Of a stretch of 64,000 bases of DNA, positions 1-11,521 are shown piece after piece (position 1 is the stretch's first letter; every line of letters starts with the position of its first letter). A model generated the notes under the pieces. That model ran no database searches. It was not told where the DNA came from and saw only the letters and a program-made list of their open reading frames with translations. This stretch comes from Acheta domesticus. Taxonomy: Eukaryota > Arthropoda > Insecta > Orthoptera > Gryllidae. A program made the translations under genes and the position numbers. The stretch lies in assembly GCA_031308135.1 (NCBI GenBank), contig JAHLJT010008756.1, positions 133,316,949 through 133,380,948 on the forward strand, read 5' to 3'.

Positions 1-261
1 ATAGATAGTTGCCACGAAGAACTATACATATTTTTATAATGTTCAAAATTGTAGTCCATTTCCATTTCTTTCAAATTACGACTATTTTCAACTCACCAAG
101 AGACGGTTCACTTATAGTTACAGGTAAAAGCTGGACCTTCCTTATAGTTATAGGGAGTTTCTTATGTATGCCGAGAAGTTGCGACTATGAAATGAAAAAC
201 GTTATAAGGAACTCCTTAAAATTTTCCTTATTATAAGTGACGATGAAGTATACGGTCCTTA
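1..261. other. AT-rich intergenic sequence
   Basis: No coding, RNA or repeat signal was seen. Short open frames here have no recognisable similarity and occur on AT-rich sequence by chance. Confidence 0.6.
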
Positions 262-621
262 GTGTTGCGACGAGCTCGAGTGGCGGCGGATGGCCCCGTG
301 TATCAGCGCTCGGCCGAAACAATAGGCGCGAGCAACGCGGGCGGCGAAGGGCTGAGGCGCGCCATTTATCGGCGCAGCGGAGGGGTGATGGAGCGGCGGG
401 GGCGGGGAGGTGAGGTGAGCGGTGAGCGGTTGGGGGTGAGGTAGAGAGGAAGGAGGGAGCGGTTTGGATAGTCTAGAAGAAGAGACGAGGAAGAGGCGAA
501 GGAATTCGGGCGGAAATGGAGGTGATGCTGCAAGCAGTGAGCGGTGTGGGGCGGAGAGGTTGGCGGGGGTGGCGAGTGCGGGGGGGACGGCGAGGGTGTC
601 AAGGGTGGAGAAGGCGGCGAA

Positions 622-677
<56 letters not shown>

Positions 678-911
678 TGGCGAGGGCGGCGAGGGCGGCG
701 AGGGCGGCCGGAGTGGCGAGGACGGCGACGGCGGCACGATGGGGGCGGCGGGACGACGGAGACAGCGGGGGCGGTGATGGCGGACGGTGGGTCGTCGAGA
801 CGGCGGGGACGGCGAGGGCGGCGGGAACAGTGGAAGCGGGGCGGCGGGAGCTGCAAGTTTAGCGAGGGCGGCGGGAGGGACCGCGAAGGCGGTGAGGACA
901 ATGTGGGAACA

Positions 912-983
<72 letters not shown>

Positions 984-1190
984 TGCTGCGTGAAGGAGGG
1001 TAGGAGGGCAGTAGGCGCGGAGGGTGGCGATGGGAGGTCTGAGCAACTGTGACGATGAAAACATCCATAAAGTTGGTGATTGGGAGTGGAGGGGAGATGA
1101 GGGCTCTAGAGAGCGGTATGGGAAGCGCGTGGTAGAGGCAGAGCAACACATTTTTGAGCGGAGGGGGGGGTGAAGGGAGTGGTGGAAGGG
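262..1190. repeat. Purine-rich GC tract with a 9-bp minisatellite
   Basis: The plus strand is almost entirely G and A, with C in fixed places. Two homogeneous blocks, about 603-715 and 909-984, are built from the 9-bp unit GGCGAGGGC. The flanks contain degraded versions of the same vocabulary (GGCGGC, GAGGCG, GGGAGG). Several long frames are open on both strands only because a 9-bp unit preserves reading frame and contains no stop. They encode (ARAARA)n, (GEGGEG)n or (RRPRRP)n and show no domain. I treat the tract as a non-coding, strand-asymmetric minisatellite. Confidence 0.85.
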
Positions 1191-1304
1191 GTGTTTGTGT
1201 CAATGTGATTTTCGAGACAGAGGTGCCATTTGTGTTTCGGCCGAGGGGACGAAGGGTGAGTACGAGGGCAAAAAGTTTCGGATTATAGAGATGTTATGTA
1301 ATTC

Positions 1305-1376
1305 TAATGTTCTCTTAAGTAAGAGGCACACAAAAATATGTAATGTTCTCTTAAGTGAGAAGCACACAAAAATATT
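1305..1376. repeat. 36-bp tandem duplication (two copies)
   Basis: Copies at 1305-1340 and 1341-1376 abut exactly and differ at only a few bases. Both carry TTCTCTTAAGT and GCACACAAAAATAT. The high identity suggests a recent local duplication. Confidence 0.9.
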
Positions 1377-3914
1377 CACAGAACTTTGTTTTCCGCCCAG
1401 AGGCTGCAAGGTAACGATCCAGTTTGCTAACGCATCTGGCACCAATAATTTTTTACGAAAACTTATTTTTGTTAATAACCTTTTGTAATGCAACTTTCTT
1501 TTCAAAATTTTGTATGTTTTTTCAGATAGCTCTGATGATGATATACAAGCTATCGAAAAAGATCTTTCAGCTTTAAATAAAATATTTTGATACCAGACAA
1601 CATCAGTGTAATTCTTTATTGAAAAAAGTATCTACATTACCAACAGTTATACTAATCGGTGTTCACCGTAAACATAACATGAAACAAGCACGTATTGCGT
1701 CAAAAATTGATTAGTTTTCTATTAATTATATTTTACAACCGAATTATATAAAGAGCATACTACGTTTTTTCCCAGGATTCACCCATGTAGGAATCATGCA
1801 ACAGTAGTTTAATGTCGGCGACGGGGGAATCCGATTAGGTCTCCATGGCCAAACGGGAATGGTCTGGGAAAAAATCTGTGTAAATAGCGAATTAAAGGAA
1901 CCGTCGAACCATACATCTCTAGCGGGTAGATTTGTAATGTGCAGTGAGCATTCTATTTCACGGATTCAAGTATATTTTTAGAACGTGTGTTTTTCGGACA
2001 TTTTTGCAAATTTTTCTCGAACAAACTTCTTATTTTTATATCCTTCTTGATTTGATAAGCCTTTTATTTACTGTTGGCACATGAGCGGCCAAAATGATTC
2101 AAATTTGGCGCCGTCCGAGTAAATCAAGTATTTACAACAATCTTTGGTATTAATTACCAGCTCAGAACATACATTTTTAACGTCGTGCGTTGGAGATAGA
2201 ATAAATTTCCCCAAATTTGGCGCGCTAATTCTACACACTTTTGTCACTTCTTTTAGGTTGTGCTTTGGGAGACAGGTTCTTTGGTGCCAGATTCTCAACT
2301 GTTCGTAAAAATGCTTTCAAACACGACCGCAAGTTTGCAGCACTTACTGGTCACCTGGCAGACCGGCGGTTTCCTCTATCGCAATTCTTAGGATTTCCGC
2401 GACCGAACATTGTTATATAATTCAAAACGCCGTAACAGTGATTTCAGTCGTGTTCTCGCATATGGAAGCAAGCATGAGTGCGTGTGTATTAGCTTGCCGT
2501 GACAATTGGATTTAAACTCGAGACAGTTGGCAACGAGTAAAAATTCTAAGAGGTCACAGAGGCTTCCCGCACTAAAATAGTGTTGAATACGTAGCCACGC
2601 TTTGCTAACCGAAATAAGTGCAAAACCGCTTTTCCCCGCGTCCAAAACAGGTAGAGCTTAATCTATTCGATGATCACCGATTCTTTCGCATAATTTTAAA
2701 TGTACTTTCATGATTACGCATTCTGCCACCGGGCAATATTTGCGCAATTGTAGAATAAAGTTTGTAGTAAAGTAGAATAAATATGCTAACAGTCGCAATT
2801 TCTTTCCATTTTCAGTTTTGTGCGAGAGAATTAAAAAGCTCTCGTGTTCCATACGCCCAGAAGCAGCTTATTTTTTTCTCCCAACTTCTCCCAAGTTTTT
2901 TTGCTGCCTGCACATTTACAGTTCAATGTCTTAAAACAGACTTGGCATTTTGAAACTAAGTACCGCCGAGTTTTGAATTTTGCATTAACTGGAGTCTCCG
3001 GACTTGCGCAGTCTCCTGACCAGGGCCCTTCAACTCCCATATAACCTGGTGGAGACCATTACAGTGGCGCCCTCTCCAGCACCACCTTCTTACCGGAACT
3101 AAAATACGAACTACTGACAACGATACTTCAAACGTGTGTGGCTGCTTCGTAGGTTCGCATTACGCTCAAGCAGGCGCGTAATGCTACAAAAGATAGCGTC
3201 GATGTTCGCGCTTTCTTCAGCGGTTTATTATATGTATATATTTTGAATAATAGAACATTTAGAAGAAACTTTTCGTATATCCCACAACTTTTAGGTGCCG
3301 ATGTTGGCGAGCCTGTACCCGGCGACACTAGCGCTTCCTACAGTAGCACCCTCGAGCTTTGTCCCCGGTTTTGATGGAGAGTTGCAGGGCCTGCTCCTGA
3401 CCTTCGCCACACACACACACACACCGAGACTGATGATGATAACAAAGCCGTCGAAAGCTCTCTCAATAAATTAGTTGACGAAGATGAAATCTTTTATTGC
3501 TCCATTTAATTACGTTAACAACACCGCATCACAATTTCCATACCAACTGGAGAGACCGATTTCAGGTCTAATTTCGTAGGTTTTTGCGCTCTCGGTCTGA
3601 TTTTGACCAGAGAGCGACCGCTGTCAGTCTGCGCAGTTTGCCTTCATTTCCTTCCCGGGCAGCGCTGGCACACACACATCCAGAAGTCATCGCTGGCACG
3701 CAATTCCACGGTCAAGTATGTAGGTCCCAGCAAACACACTCGCATTGACATTAATGCATAAACTTAAAGGCGGTTAGAAAGAGATTGAAGTCTCGTGAAG
3801 GCGGAAATGATTCAATTCGATACTTGTATTATGAAATGTATTCATTATGAACAATTGTTGCAAAAACTCAATGGAAATAGTTGTAGTAAAAATTCATGAG
3901 GGATAGTTGTATAA

Positions 3915-4020
3915 AAAATTCATTTCAAAGAGTTGCAGCAGTAATTCATTACGAATAGTTGTAGAAAGGTTTCATTTCAAAGAGTTACAGTAGTAATTCA
4001 TAACGAATAGATGCAGTTAA
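3915..4020. repeat. Tandem repeat, about 52-bp period, two copies
   Basis: The word CATTTCAAAGAGTT recurs at 3921 and 3973. It is followed in both copies by CAG(C/T)AGTAATTCAT and AACGAATAG-type sequence. Less perfect TTCATNNNNAATAGTTGTA units precede it from about 3840, so the array is decaying upstream. Confidence 0.75.
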
Positions 4021-4295
4021 AAAATAGCACTAAATAAACACTTTTTATTTCAAATACCTATAGTATTCAAGAAAACGTGACGGACAAAAATTATTTTTGT
4101 AGGTTGTTTGTAAGGATTCTGCATGTTCTGTGAATCAGGATAAATCATTTACATAACACACATTTTCCTGATTCAGAACCTTCGATCCAATGTGAAAAAA
4201 TATGCGATAAACGACAGCTACTGGAAAGAAACAGGGAAAGATTCATAGGCATTTAACAGACAAACACGGAGCCTAATGCGCAGCGAGGAGATTTT

Positions 4296-5345
4296 TTGCA
4301 GCGACAAGACGCCGCCTCCAGGTGCTATCTCCCACGCCGCGGGGCCGCAATCGATGGCAGCGGGACACGCGTCGCCCGGCCCGCTCTCCCGCCGCCTTCA
4401 GAAATTACATGGAGAGGACCCCGCCCCTCCCTGCCCGCCCGCCTGTCACGATTAGCCCCGCTCCGTCCCGCGCCGTCATTCCTTTCCCCGCGTCATAAAT
4501 CCTCACCCCGCCCTGCCCCACCTCATTCCGTTCCGTTCCACCTCTCTCCGTTTTGCTCTTACCCGCCCCACATTGTTACCCGCAACGTGTCGCTCCTACC
4601 CACAGCGACCCACTCTTACTCGCTCCCACCCGCTCTTACCAACCCCGTTCCGCTCTATTTGTCCCGTTTTTCTGCTATCTACCCTTTCTTCTTCTTCTCC
4701 GCACCGTTTTGCTCTTACCCACCGCGTTCCGCTCTACCCACCGCGTTCCTCTCTACCCACCGCGTTCCGCTCTACCCACCGCGTTCCGCTCTACCCACCG
4801 CGTTCCGCTCTACCCACCTCGTTCCGCTCTATCCACCTCTTCCGCTGTATCCACCTCGTTTCGCTCTACCCACCTCCTTCCGCTCAACCCACCTCGCTCC
4901 GCTCTATTCCCCTCGCTCTTCTTTACCTCCTTCTGCTCTATCTGGCTCGTTTTGTTCTTACCCACCCCGTCTGGCTCTTACCCGTGCCATTTTCATCTGA
5001 CCCGCTCTCCCTTACTCCTCCCCGCTCCGTCCCGCTCTTCCCCACCACCTTACCGCGCCGCGTGCCGCCTCGTGCCGGCCTTCCCTTCTTCTCCCCTCCC
5101 CCCTTCATCCCACCCCATCCGCACCCCACGCTGCCCTCGTCGCGGCCGACGCGACACTTCCATTACGAATATCGACGGGCGGCGGCGGCGGGGCGGGGGC
5201 GGGGGGTGGGGTGGGGGGGCGGGGCGGGCGGAGTGGCTCTCGGAGCGCACGGGATGCCGCGCCCCGCCGCGCCGCCCCATTAGGGCGCCGAGAGCTCCTA
5301 CTGAGGAGTTGGGATTCGACCTCATTCCGACGGCGCCTTTACTCC
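4296..5345. repeat. Pyrimidine-rich tract with 19-bp minisatellite and G-quadruplex-prone end
   Basis: The plus strand is C/T-rich. About 4721-4910 consists of a 19-bp unit, CGCGTTCCGCTCTACCCAC, which is nearly perfect in the centre and decays towards both ends. Traces of the unit extend from about 4500 to 5000. At 5170-5240 the composition switches to a G-rich plus strand with repeated runs of 3-7 G, a strong G-quadruplex candidate. Long forward open frames exist in all phases because 19 is not a multiple of three and the unit lacks stops. They show no domain and are not called as genes. Confidence 0.8.
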
Positions 5346-6190
5346 CTTTCACTTACAGGAGCATCCCAACGGGCGGTCTAACGGCTTCCAGCACACGCCG
5401 ATTGTATGCTGTTCGCGCGTAATCGACTTTTTTTTATTTGCTCCGGAATTAGTTCTTGGGGGACACCTACTTTTACTTAGCACGGAATGTGGATACATGA
5501 TCCACGACAGAAAAGAATGATAACAAGTGTAATATGTCAAAAAGTGGCGTACGAAAAACGTTCATAAAAGAAACAATACAAAAACACATGTAATGGAGCT
5601 CGTCAAGACTAAAAATATATTGAACAAGACCCAAAGCATATATATTCCCAGAGAAATAGTTCTTGCGAAATAAATTATAGATGAAAAATACTGCCATCCA
5701 TTTTATTCTGTGGTGGAGGAGCTTTAAAAATACCCTAACGCACCATAGTGCTTTGCATGACCAGATCCATGTCAAGGACGTGAGGTGACGCCTTGAGGCA
5801 GAGTTTCTGTACAAACTTCTCTAGAAATAAAAGCCAACGCCGCCAAAAATATTCACGATTTGCAGAGACATGCACGTGCTAATACATTTTGGTTCTTATT
5901 GTCATAAACAATCACAATGTTGCCGGAAGTATACGACTAAGAGAAAACATTTGGTTAAGTCAGCTTAGTGCTGCGACAAGATCAATATAAATGTTACGGT
6001 GTTGAATTATCTAGTGTACACGTAAATAAGTCGTACCTGTAAAAAATTCGAGTTATGTAATTGAAGGACTAAGTTGACGATAAGGCGGCTGAAGAGCTCT
6101 TTGTGAACCTCACTGGAAACACTGAATGTTCCGTGAGATATCTGAATGTGAAGTGTTATTGCTGCGCTAGGCTTCGTGTGTTGTTCTGAC
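5346..6190. other. Intergenic sequence, nothing recognised
   Basis: AT-rich DNA. A 113-codon minus-strand open frame near 5473-5814 has no recognisable motif and a composition expected by chance. No repeat or RNA signal was seen. Confidence 0.5.
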
Positions 6191-6905
6191 AGCGTACGCT
6201 AACGCCGGAGTGTGCTGTCCGTTCGTTCCCTCGCTGTCGATCGCTCCGAGGCGGTCACAGGGAGAGGGGCCGGGGGCGGACGTGTCGCCCATCGCCCGTG
6301 GGCGAGGCGGGGGTCGGGCGGCGCAGCTGCTGGCACAATGGGCCCTGAGCCGCCGCCCAAACAGCGTCGCACAATGCGCACCGCCTGTATTCACGCGGGA
6401 TCGAACCCCGCACCCGCGCCGCCCAATCGCCCGTGCCGCGACCGACAGCCCTCCGCGCGCCGCCCGAGCGCGCGTCTCCGTCGCGACAGTACACGCCCCC
6501 CCTCCGCCCACGCACCGCTACACCGCCCGGTCCGTGCCCCGCACCGGCCCCCGCTCCACCCCCGGCTCCGCCCCGCGCTCCGCCCCCCGCTCCACCCCCC
6601 GCTCCACCCCCCGCTCCACCCCCCGCTCCACCCCCCGCTCCGCCTCCCGCTCCCACACACGCTGCGACTCAAGCTCCGACCCACGCTCCCAAACCAACCC
6701 CCACCCCCGCTCCGACCCGCGCTCCCACCACCCCGCCTAATCCCCGCTCCCACCACCCCGCTCCCACCACCCCGCTCCCACCACCCCGATCCCACCACCC
6801 CGATCCCACCACCCCCCTCCCACCACCCCGCTCCCACCACCCCCCTCCCACCACCCCGCTCCCACCACCCCGCTCCCACCACCGCTCCGCCCCCTCGTCC
6901 TCACC
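6191..6905. repeat. GC-rich, pyrimidine-rich tract with short minisatellites
   Basis: From 6200 to 6480 the sequence is mixed GC-rich and CpG-dense. From about 6545 to 6655 it is a roughly 12-bp CCCCCCGCTCCA-type repeat. From about 6720 to 6895 it is a CCCGCTCCCACCAC-type repeat of about 14 bp. The minus strand carries regularly spaced G-runs. Overlapping open frames on both strands translate to Pro/Ala-rich or Gly-rich low-complexity sequence only, so no gene is called. Confidence 0.8.
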
Positions 6906-6910
6906 GCCTT

Positions 6911-7415
6911 CTTACCAGCTTACATGGCTCATGGAATCAATTGATATCATTACAGTGCCTCTGATTGGAAAGTCCTAGGGTTCGAGTCTGAACGGTGGCA
7001 GGATTTTCGTCACTAGCTAGATAGCTAAGTCGAATTCAGTCGCTGTCTGGAGTCGGTGTCTTCGAGTAGTCGGCTGCTCTGATCGGTAGTTTACCCTGGT
7101 TTCTTAAATAAACACCAGGTGATTGCCAGAGCAGTAACTTAACAAACGCGCCACGGACCGCGCGCGATCTTTCGTTCCTCTTCATTTCCTATACCTACCC
7201 CTTCTTCATACACACCCACACACGCATATGCACATTAGCACACGTGTCGGGAGACAAGTCGGGAGCTTAGACCTTGCCCGCGGTTGGTGCGGTGCCTTGC
7301 TGGTGGGAAATACCTGGTTGACGAAAATCTCTACAAGCCAACGTAGGCCGGTGCCGGATCACTTCTCAGGATAAAACCAAGCACTAGACTTACGGGGCCA
7401 ATGACCTTAGCAGTT
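6911..7415 (+). repeat. tRNA-derived SINE, copy A (forward)
   Basis: The head shows pol III-type promoter words: an A-box-like TGGCTCATGG near 6924 and a B-box GGTTCGAGTC near 6979. The body then matches the other copies in this window in order: ACGGTGGCAGGATTTTCG, CTGCTCTGATCGGTAGTT, CCACGGACCGCGCGCGATC, a pyrimidine/ACAC spacer, GGGAGCTTA, GGTGGGAAATACCTGGTTG and a terminal CTTACGGGGCCAATGACC. No clear target-site duplication was found, so the ends are approximate. Confidence 0.85.
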
Positions 7416-8359
7416 GACCCCCCCGAAATCACCAATCAAACAACCAGTCTTCTTTTTGCAGGATGGGAAATAATGTCTTTGATGAAAGTGAGGTTAGCAA
7501 TTAAAGAATCTGTGGAACTCTCATATCGCCTACCGACAATATTCTAAAAAAATTCATTTTTTTAATGTAAACAACTTCCATAAACTTTTAAACAAGTAGT
7601 ACATAAAACACTAACTTAATATTAAGAGCAGAACTTCATTAATTTACATCAGACTTTTCAAACTGTATGGGATTATTTTACGTCAATACTACAACTCTAA
7701 CATTAAGATCGATGTGTGCATGAGAAAGCATTTCAAGAGACTTCACTGAAGTGACCAAGTGGTTGGCAACTTTTAAGAAGTCGGAGGAGAAGAACAAATA
7801 CCGGACAGTGTAGCGTGTTGGGTTGGGTGGAGCTAACAAGTATCTAAGTTTTAAATGGCCATGGATGTAATTGTATCAGTACTTCGTGTTTTTGTTGTAC
7901 CCCGCCTCTCCTTTCCGCCGCTGCCACCCTGCCATCGACCCGTCTCTCGACCTCGCTCTTCCTCATTCATCTCTCTTTCTCACGACTTTCGACTCGCAGT
8001 ACGGAAGGCACGATTTTCAAGTAAAGGAGACGTTTAGAATCTACGAATACATCTTCCATACATGTTTACCATCTGAATTTCTATTACATTCTTATTTTTA
8101 AAGACCTATATTATTAATTGAGCAACAAAAAATATTTTACAATATCATTTGTGATTCTTGAAGTTAAGCGATTCATAATTATTTAATAAATACGTTTCCG
8201 TTAGAACGTCATGAGTAGAGAAAGACATTGTTTGCAATGTAAAATAACTTAAAAATGTAGTCATAAAGCAAAACATGCTACGTGTAGAAAGTAAGAACTA
8301 GTGGTGCTACATAATGGCACAGACTTTCCCGTATTAGTTTTCGAATTCCTAGTTTTCTA
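7416..8359. other. AT-rich intergenic sequence, nothing recognised
   Basis: No coding potential above chance. A short pyrimidine-rich patch at 7900-7980 has no repeat structure. Confidence 0.5.
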
Positions 8360-8790
8360 ATATTGCGCGAAAACTACTAAATGTTTCAAAAAATTGTACA
8401 TGACCATTATTAAAAAAAGCATTATTGAGAACAAATGTTATTTGAAGAAAAAAAATCCGATCTTTAATTTTGTAGTTGTTGGAAGAGGCCGAAAAAAATT
8501 CAAATTTGTTCAATTATCGAAAATGCAGAGAAAACCGTGAAATTACGACCTATGCCACCTTAATAAGAGTATTTTACTCTTTCTTACAAGAAATTTAAAG
8601 AAAAATGTTTGAGCCGTTTTTGAGAAAATTTTGAAAATTTCCGGCCTTCATGTAAAGTACCCCCAAATTTTACGGAATCTTTTTCAAAATCTCAAAGCTT
8701 TGAGTCGACCCATATCGACAGGGGTTTCTTCAATTTGAAAAAAATCCTACGTATGGTTTAGGCGCTAGTAGTGTTCGCGGACGGATGGAT
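8360..8790 (+). repeat. Interspersed repeat family R, copy 1
   Basis: The end of this segment (about 8741-8785) shares CGTATGGTTTAGGCGCTAG and the following GTGTTCRCRGACGGA word with 44870-44910. Upstream, the AT-rich body with many AATTTTG and TTGTAGTTGT words resembles the reverse complement of 33740-34060. The family appears three times in this window. No terminal repeats or coding capacity were identified, so its class is unknown. Confidence 0.6.
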
Positions 8791-8974
8791 ATACCGACGT
8801 CGAAAACATGAAGGATTTGCGTCAAGTGCGCTTCCAAGAGCCAACCTTGAATCTTCGTGGACATGCGTGATTTTTTGTCTGTCGATTGCGTCTGTTGCTT
8901 GCAAGCAAGAGTTGTGTGACGTAGTGTGTAGTTGTGTGAAGCATTTGAGTGACGTAGTGTGTAATGCTCTCGTC

Positions 8975-9110
8975 GGTTTTTCATTGCACGGCGGAACAAT
9001 AGCAACTTTGTGTTGAAGTCTCACACTGAACGCCTAAAACAGTAATCCCGACTTCATGAAGTCGGGGTCACAGTGTGCGTTGCTATTGCTTCTCCGTGCA
9101 ATAAAAAACA
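8975..9110. repeat. Inverted repeat with a perfect palindromic core
   Basis: Arms at 8983-9006 and 9079-9102 are near-perfect inverted copies, sharing ATTGCACGG and AATAGCAAC. The pairing extends weakly outward through the T-rich/A-rich flanks. Inside the loop, 9047-9066 is a perfect 20-bp palindrome centred on CATG. The segment could be a small foldback or MITE-like element, but no target duplication was found. Confidence 0.8.
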
Positions 9111-9349
9111 ACAAGAGTATTATAGAGGTCATTACACTAAGAGGAAGAAACGTTTCTGTATACCGTGCAATCCCACTTGTTTTCTTTTTTCTCCCTTCTT
9201 TCAGCATAAGAAGTTATTAATGAGGATCGAGAAACTTCATCGATCACAGAAGTGATGTTTTCACGTCGTATCCTGTGTTATAAAATTGTAATTGCATTTG
9301 TGTTTTAAATGCTGGTGTGAGGGGTGTACGTGCCTTCCTGTGGAAGTCC
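9111..9349. other. Intergenic spacer, nothing recognised
   Basis: AT-rich sequence lying between two strong inverted-repeat structures. No gene or motif was seen. Confidence 0.5.
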
Positions 9350-9447
9350 TTGCTTCACAGCCCTACACGCTGTTTCTTATCGGACACAAGCAGCTATTAC
9401 TAGCTGCTTGTGTCCGATAAGAAACAGCGTGTAGGGCTGTGAAGCAA
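9350..9447. repeat. Perfect 46-bp-armed hairpin
   Basis: The arms 9350-9395 and 9402-9447 are exact reverse complements over 46 bp, separated by a 6-nt loop, ATTACT. As RNA this would be a near-ideal hairpin of 98 nt. As DNA it is a cruciform candidate. The flanks carry no target duplication. The absence of any mismatch implies a very recent origin, gene conversion between arms, selection on pairing, or an assembly or library foldback artefact. Confidence 0.95.
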
Positions 9448-9604
9448 CTTTCCTCGTAAGAAATGTTAGTAGATCTACTTCGCTTATCGCTCGCATTATT
9501 CTGTCACCACTTCCGTTCCGTTACTAACGTCTCAGACGGAATCTTTTAACTCTGTTATTCCTCATTGTTCTTTCTTTACATCGGGCTCCGTTCTCCTAAT
9601 CACT
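9448..9604. other. Spacer, nothing recognised
   Basis: Short unremarkable sequence between the hairpin and the following pyrimidine tract. Confidence 0.5.
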
Positions 9605-10930
9605 CTTTGAGGACTCTTGACGTCTGCTTGTTCTCTCTTCTGCTGTCGCTTTTGTACAGTCCTTGATTCCGCTTCTCTGGCTCTTTGGTGCTCACGTCTT
9701 ACGCCTCAGTGCGTCGGCTCCTCTTCGAGCACCGCTTGCCCTTGGACACATCCTCCTCCAAAGCCGCCCCTCCAGGCCCGTCCCCGACCGTTCCTCGCCA
9801 CCTCCGTCCCTGCCTCCCCCGCCTTTATCTCTATCCGTCTGTCTCTGCCTCCTCCCGCCTTTTTCTTCATCTCTCTGCCCCTTCTCGTTTCCCTCTACCT
9901 CTCCTCGCCTCTCTCTGCCTTTTTCATCTCTTTATCTCTCTCTGCCTCTTCCTACCTACCTCTCCTCGCCTTTTTCTTTCTCCTTGCCACCCCTGTCTCT
10001 CTCCGCCTTTCTTTTCATCTGTCTCTCTTGATTTTCCCGCCTCTGTCAATCTCTCCACGCCTTTCTCTTTCCCTCTTTCCGCCTCTCTTCTCCTCATCCC
10101 CCTGCCTTTTTTCTGTCTCTTCCCGCCTCTCTCTACCACTCCTCGCCTTTCTCTGTCTCTGCCTCTCCCTCCCTCATTATGCTTCGCGCTACCTCTCTGC
10201 TTCCCCACGTCCCTCTCCGGCTCCTCCAGCCTCTCTTTCTCTCCTCGACTCTCTTCTACTCCCGGTCCCTCTGTACTCCATCCCGTCCCGCTCCGCCTTG
10301 CAGAGCACCGCCCCGCCGCTCCCCGCCCTCCTCCGCTTTCCCCCGCTCTCCTTAGCCCTCCCCCGCCCTCCTCCGCCCTCCTCCGCCCTCCTCCGCCCTC
10401 CTCCGCCCTCCTCCGCCCTCCTCCGCCCTCCTCCGCCCTCCTCCGCCCTCCTCCGCCCTCCCCCGCCCTCCCCCGCCCTCCTCCGCCCACCTCCGCCCAC
10501 CTCCGCCCACCTCCGCCCTCCTCCGCCCTCCTCCGCCCTCCTCCGCCCTCCTCCGCCCTCCTCCGCCCTCCTCCGCCCTCCTCCGCCCTCCTCCGCCCTC
10601 CTCCGCCCTCCTCCGCCCTCCTCCGCCCTCCTCCGCCCTCCTCCGCCCTCCTCCGCCCTCCTCCGCCCTCCTCCGCCCTCCTCCGCCCTCCTCCGCCCTC
10701 CTCCGCCCTCCTCCGCCCTCCTCCGCCCTCCCCCGCTCTCCACCGCTCTCCCTAGCCTTCCCCCGTCCTTCCCCGTCCGTCCCCGCCCTACCCCGCCCCC
10801 GCCCTCCCCGCCCCGCCCTCCCCGCCCCGCCCTCCCCGCCCCGCCCTCCCCGCCCCGCCCCACCCTTCCCAGGCACGCCTCACTCTATCTGGCCTCCCTA
10901 CACCCCTCGCGCCGCCCCACTCCCCCGTCG
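9605..10930. repeat. Pyrimidine-rich tract with 10-bp minisatellite
   Basis: The plus strand is nearly pure C/T with sparse G. Positions 10361-10740 form 38 consecutive 10-bp units on a perfectly constant lattice. The consensus is CTCCGCCCTC, with a few CCCCGCCCTC and CTCCGCCCAC variants. The 5' flank (9800-10350) is a decayed CTCTCTGCCTTT-type repeat, and the 3' flank (10796-10862) is CCCCGCCCTCC. A 530-codon frame stays open on the plus strand because three 10-bp units make a stop-free 30-bp cycle encoding a decapeptide repeat. It has no domain or signal peptide and is not called as a gene. Confidence 0.9.
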
Positions 10931-11480
10931 CCCTGCTCAACGCAGCGCCGCGCGCGCGCATGGCCGGGCCCCGAGCTCATCTCGGGACTTTCCCCTCCCG
11001 CCCCTCTCCCGCCCCGCTCCACACGCGCTGCACGCAGCAGCCGCGAAATTGGCTGCGCCGCAGGTGAGCGGCTGCGGAAGCGGCGCTTCACAACGCCGGC
11101 GGGGACGGGGGCGGGGGCTGCGGCTGGTGAACCGTGGGTGGACAGGGTGCGGCGGGCGGGCGACGGGAGGTGGGGTATGGGCAGTGGGCGGTTGATGCGA
11201 GATGAGTGATGGGGTAGGTGGTGTGTGGCGGGTGCGCGCACACGGGACTGAAAACTGAAGGGATGGCTGTGAGTGATCTGTGATGGGAGGTGGGGAGGGT
11301 GAGTGATGCGTACAGACAGTGGGCGCTGGCCTATTGCAGAGCGCGTTGCAAGATGTCGTTGGGTGGTGAGTAAGGGGCGTCAGCCACTTGCACCGCATGA
11401 CCGCATCATCCGTGGATCATTCGAGGAAGAGGAACGCTGAGGACGTGCAGCGAATTGCGCTGTCCTCTTCCATTCCCCCC
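10931..11480. other. CpG-rich island
   Basis: The strand asymmetry of the preceding tract ends here. CpG is frequent (for example GCGCGCGC at 10950, CGCGCTGCACGC at 11024), followed by a G-rich plus strand. No exon could be defined. A promoter or other regulatory element is possible, but only base composition suggests it. Confidence 0.45.
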
Positions 11481-11521
11481 CTCTCTCTCTCTCTCTCACT
11501 CACATACACACACACACACAG
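11480..11521. repeat. Compound (CT)n-(CA)n microsatellite
   Basis: A run of CT dinucleotides is followed by ACACAC repeats. This is an ordinary microsatellite. Confidence 0.9.

Larger units (their letters stand above)
1191..4295. other. Intergenic sequence, no gene recognised
   Basis: This stretch is mainly AT-rich. It holds a 36-bp tandem duplication (1305-1376), a short (CA)n run near 3408-3424 and a 52-bp-period tandem repeat near 3915-4015. The segment around 3050-3080 has a TGGCGCC word reminiscent of LTR-retrotransposon primer-binding sites, but no LTR pair or coding region supports that. Nothing else was recognised. Confidence 0.6.

Noticed and set aside
3040..3080. LTR retrotransposon end with TGGCGCC primer-binding site
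   Set aside because: No second LTR, polypurine tract or gag/pol sequence was found, and a seven-base word is too weak.
5473..5814. 113-codon minus-strand frame as a gene
   Set aside because: The translation shows no family similarity that I recognise, and the surrounding DNA is AT-rich and ordinary.
9605..10350. Telomere-like or ribosomal spacer repeats
   Set aside because: No TTAGG-type telomere repeat and no rRNA sequence was found in the window.
9617..11209. 530-codon plus-strand open frame, with similar long frames at 12225, 12493, 14292, 35659, 48491 and 57455
   Set aside because: They owe their length to stop-free tandem repeats. Other frames and the opposite strand are equally open, and no domain, signal peptide or splice pattern was seen.
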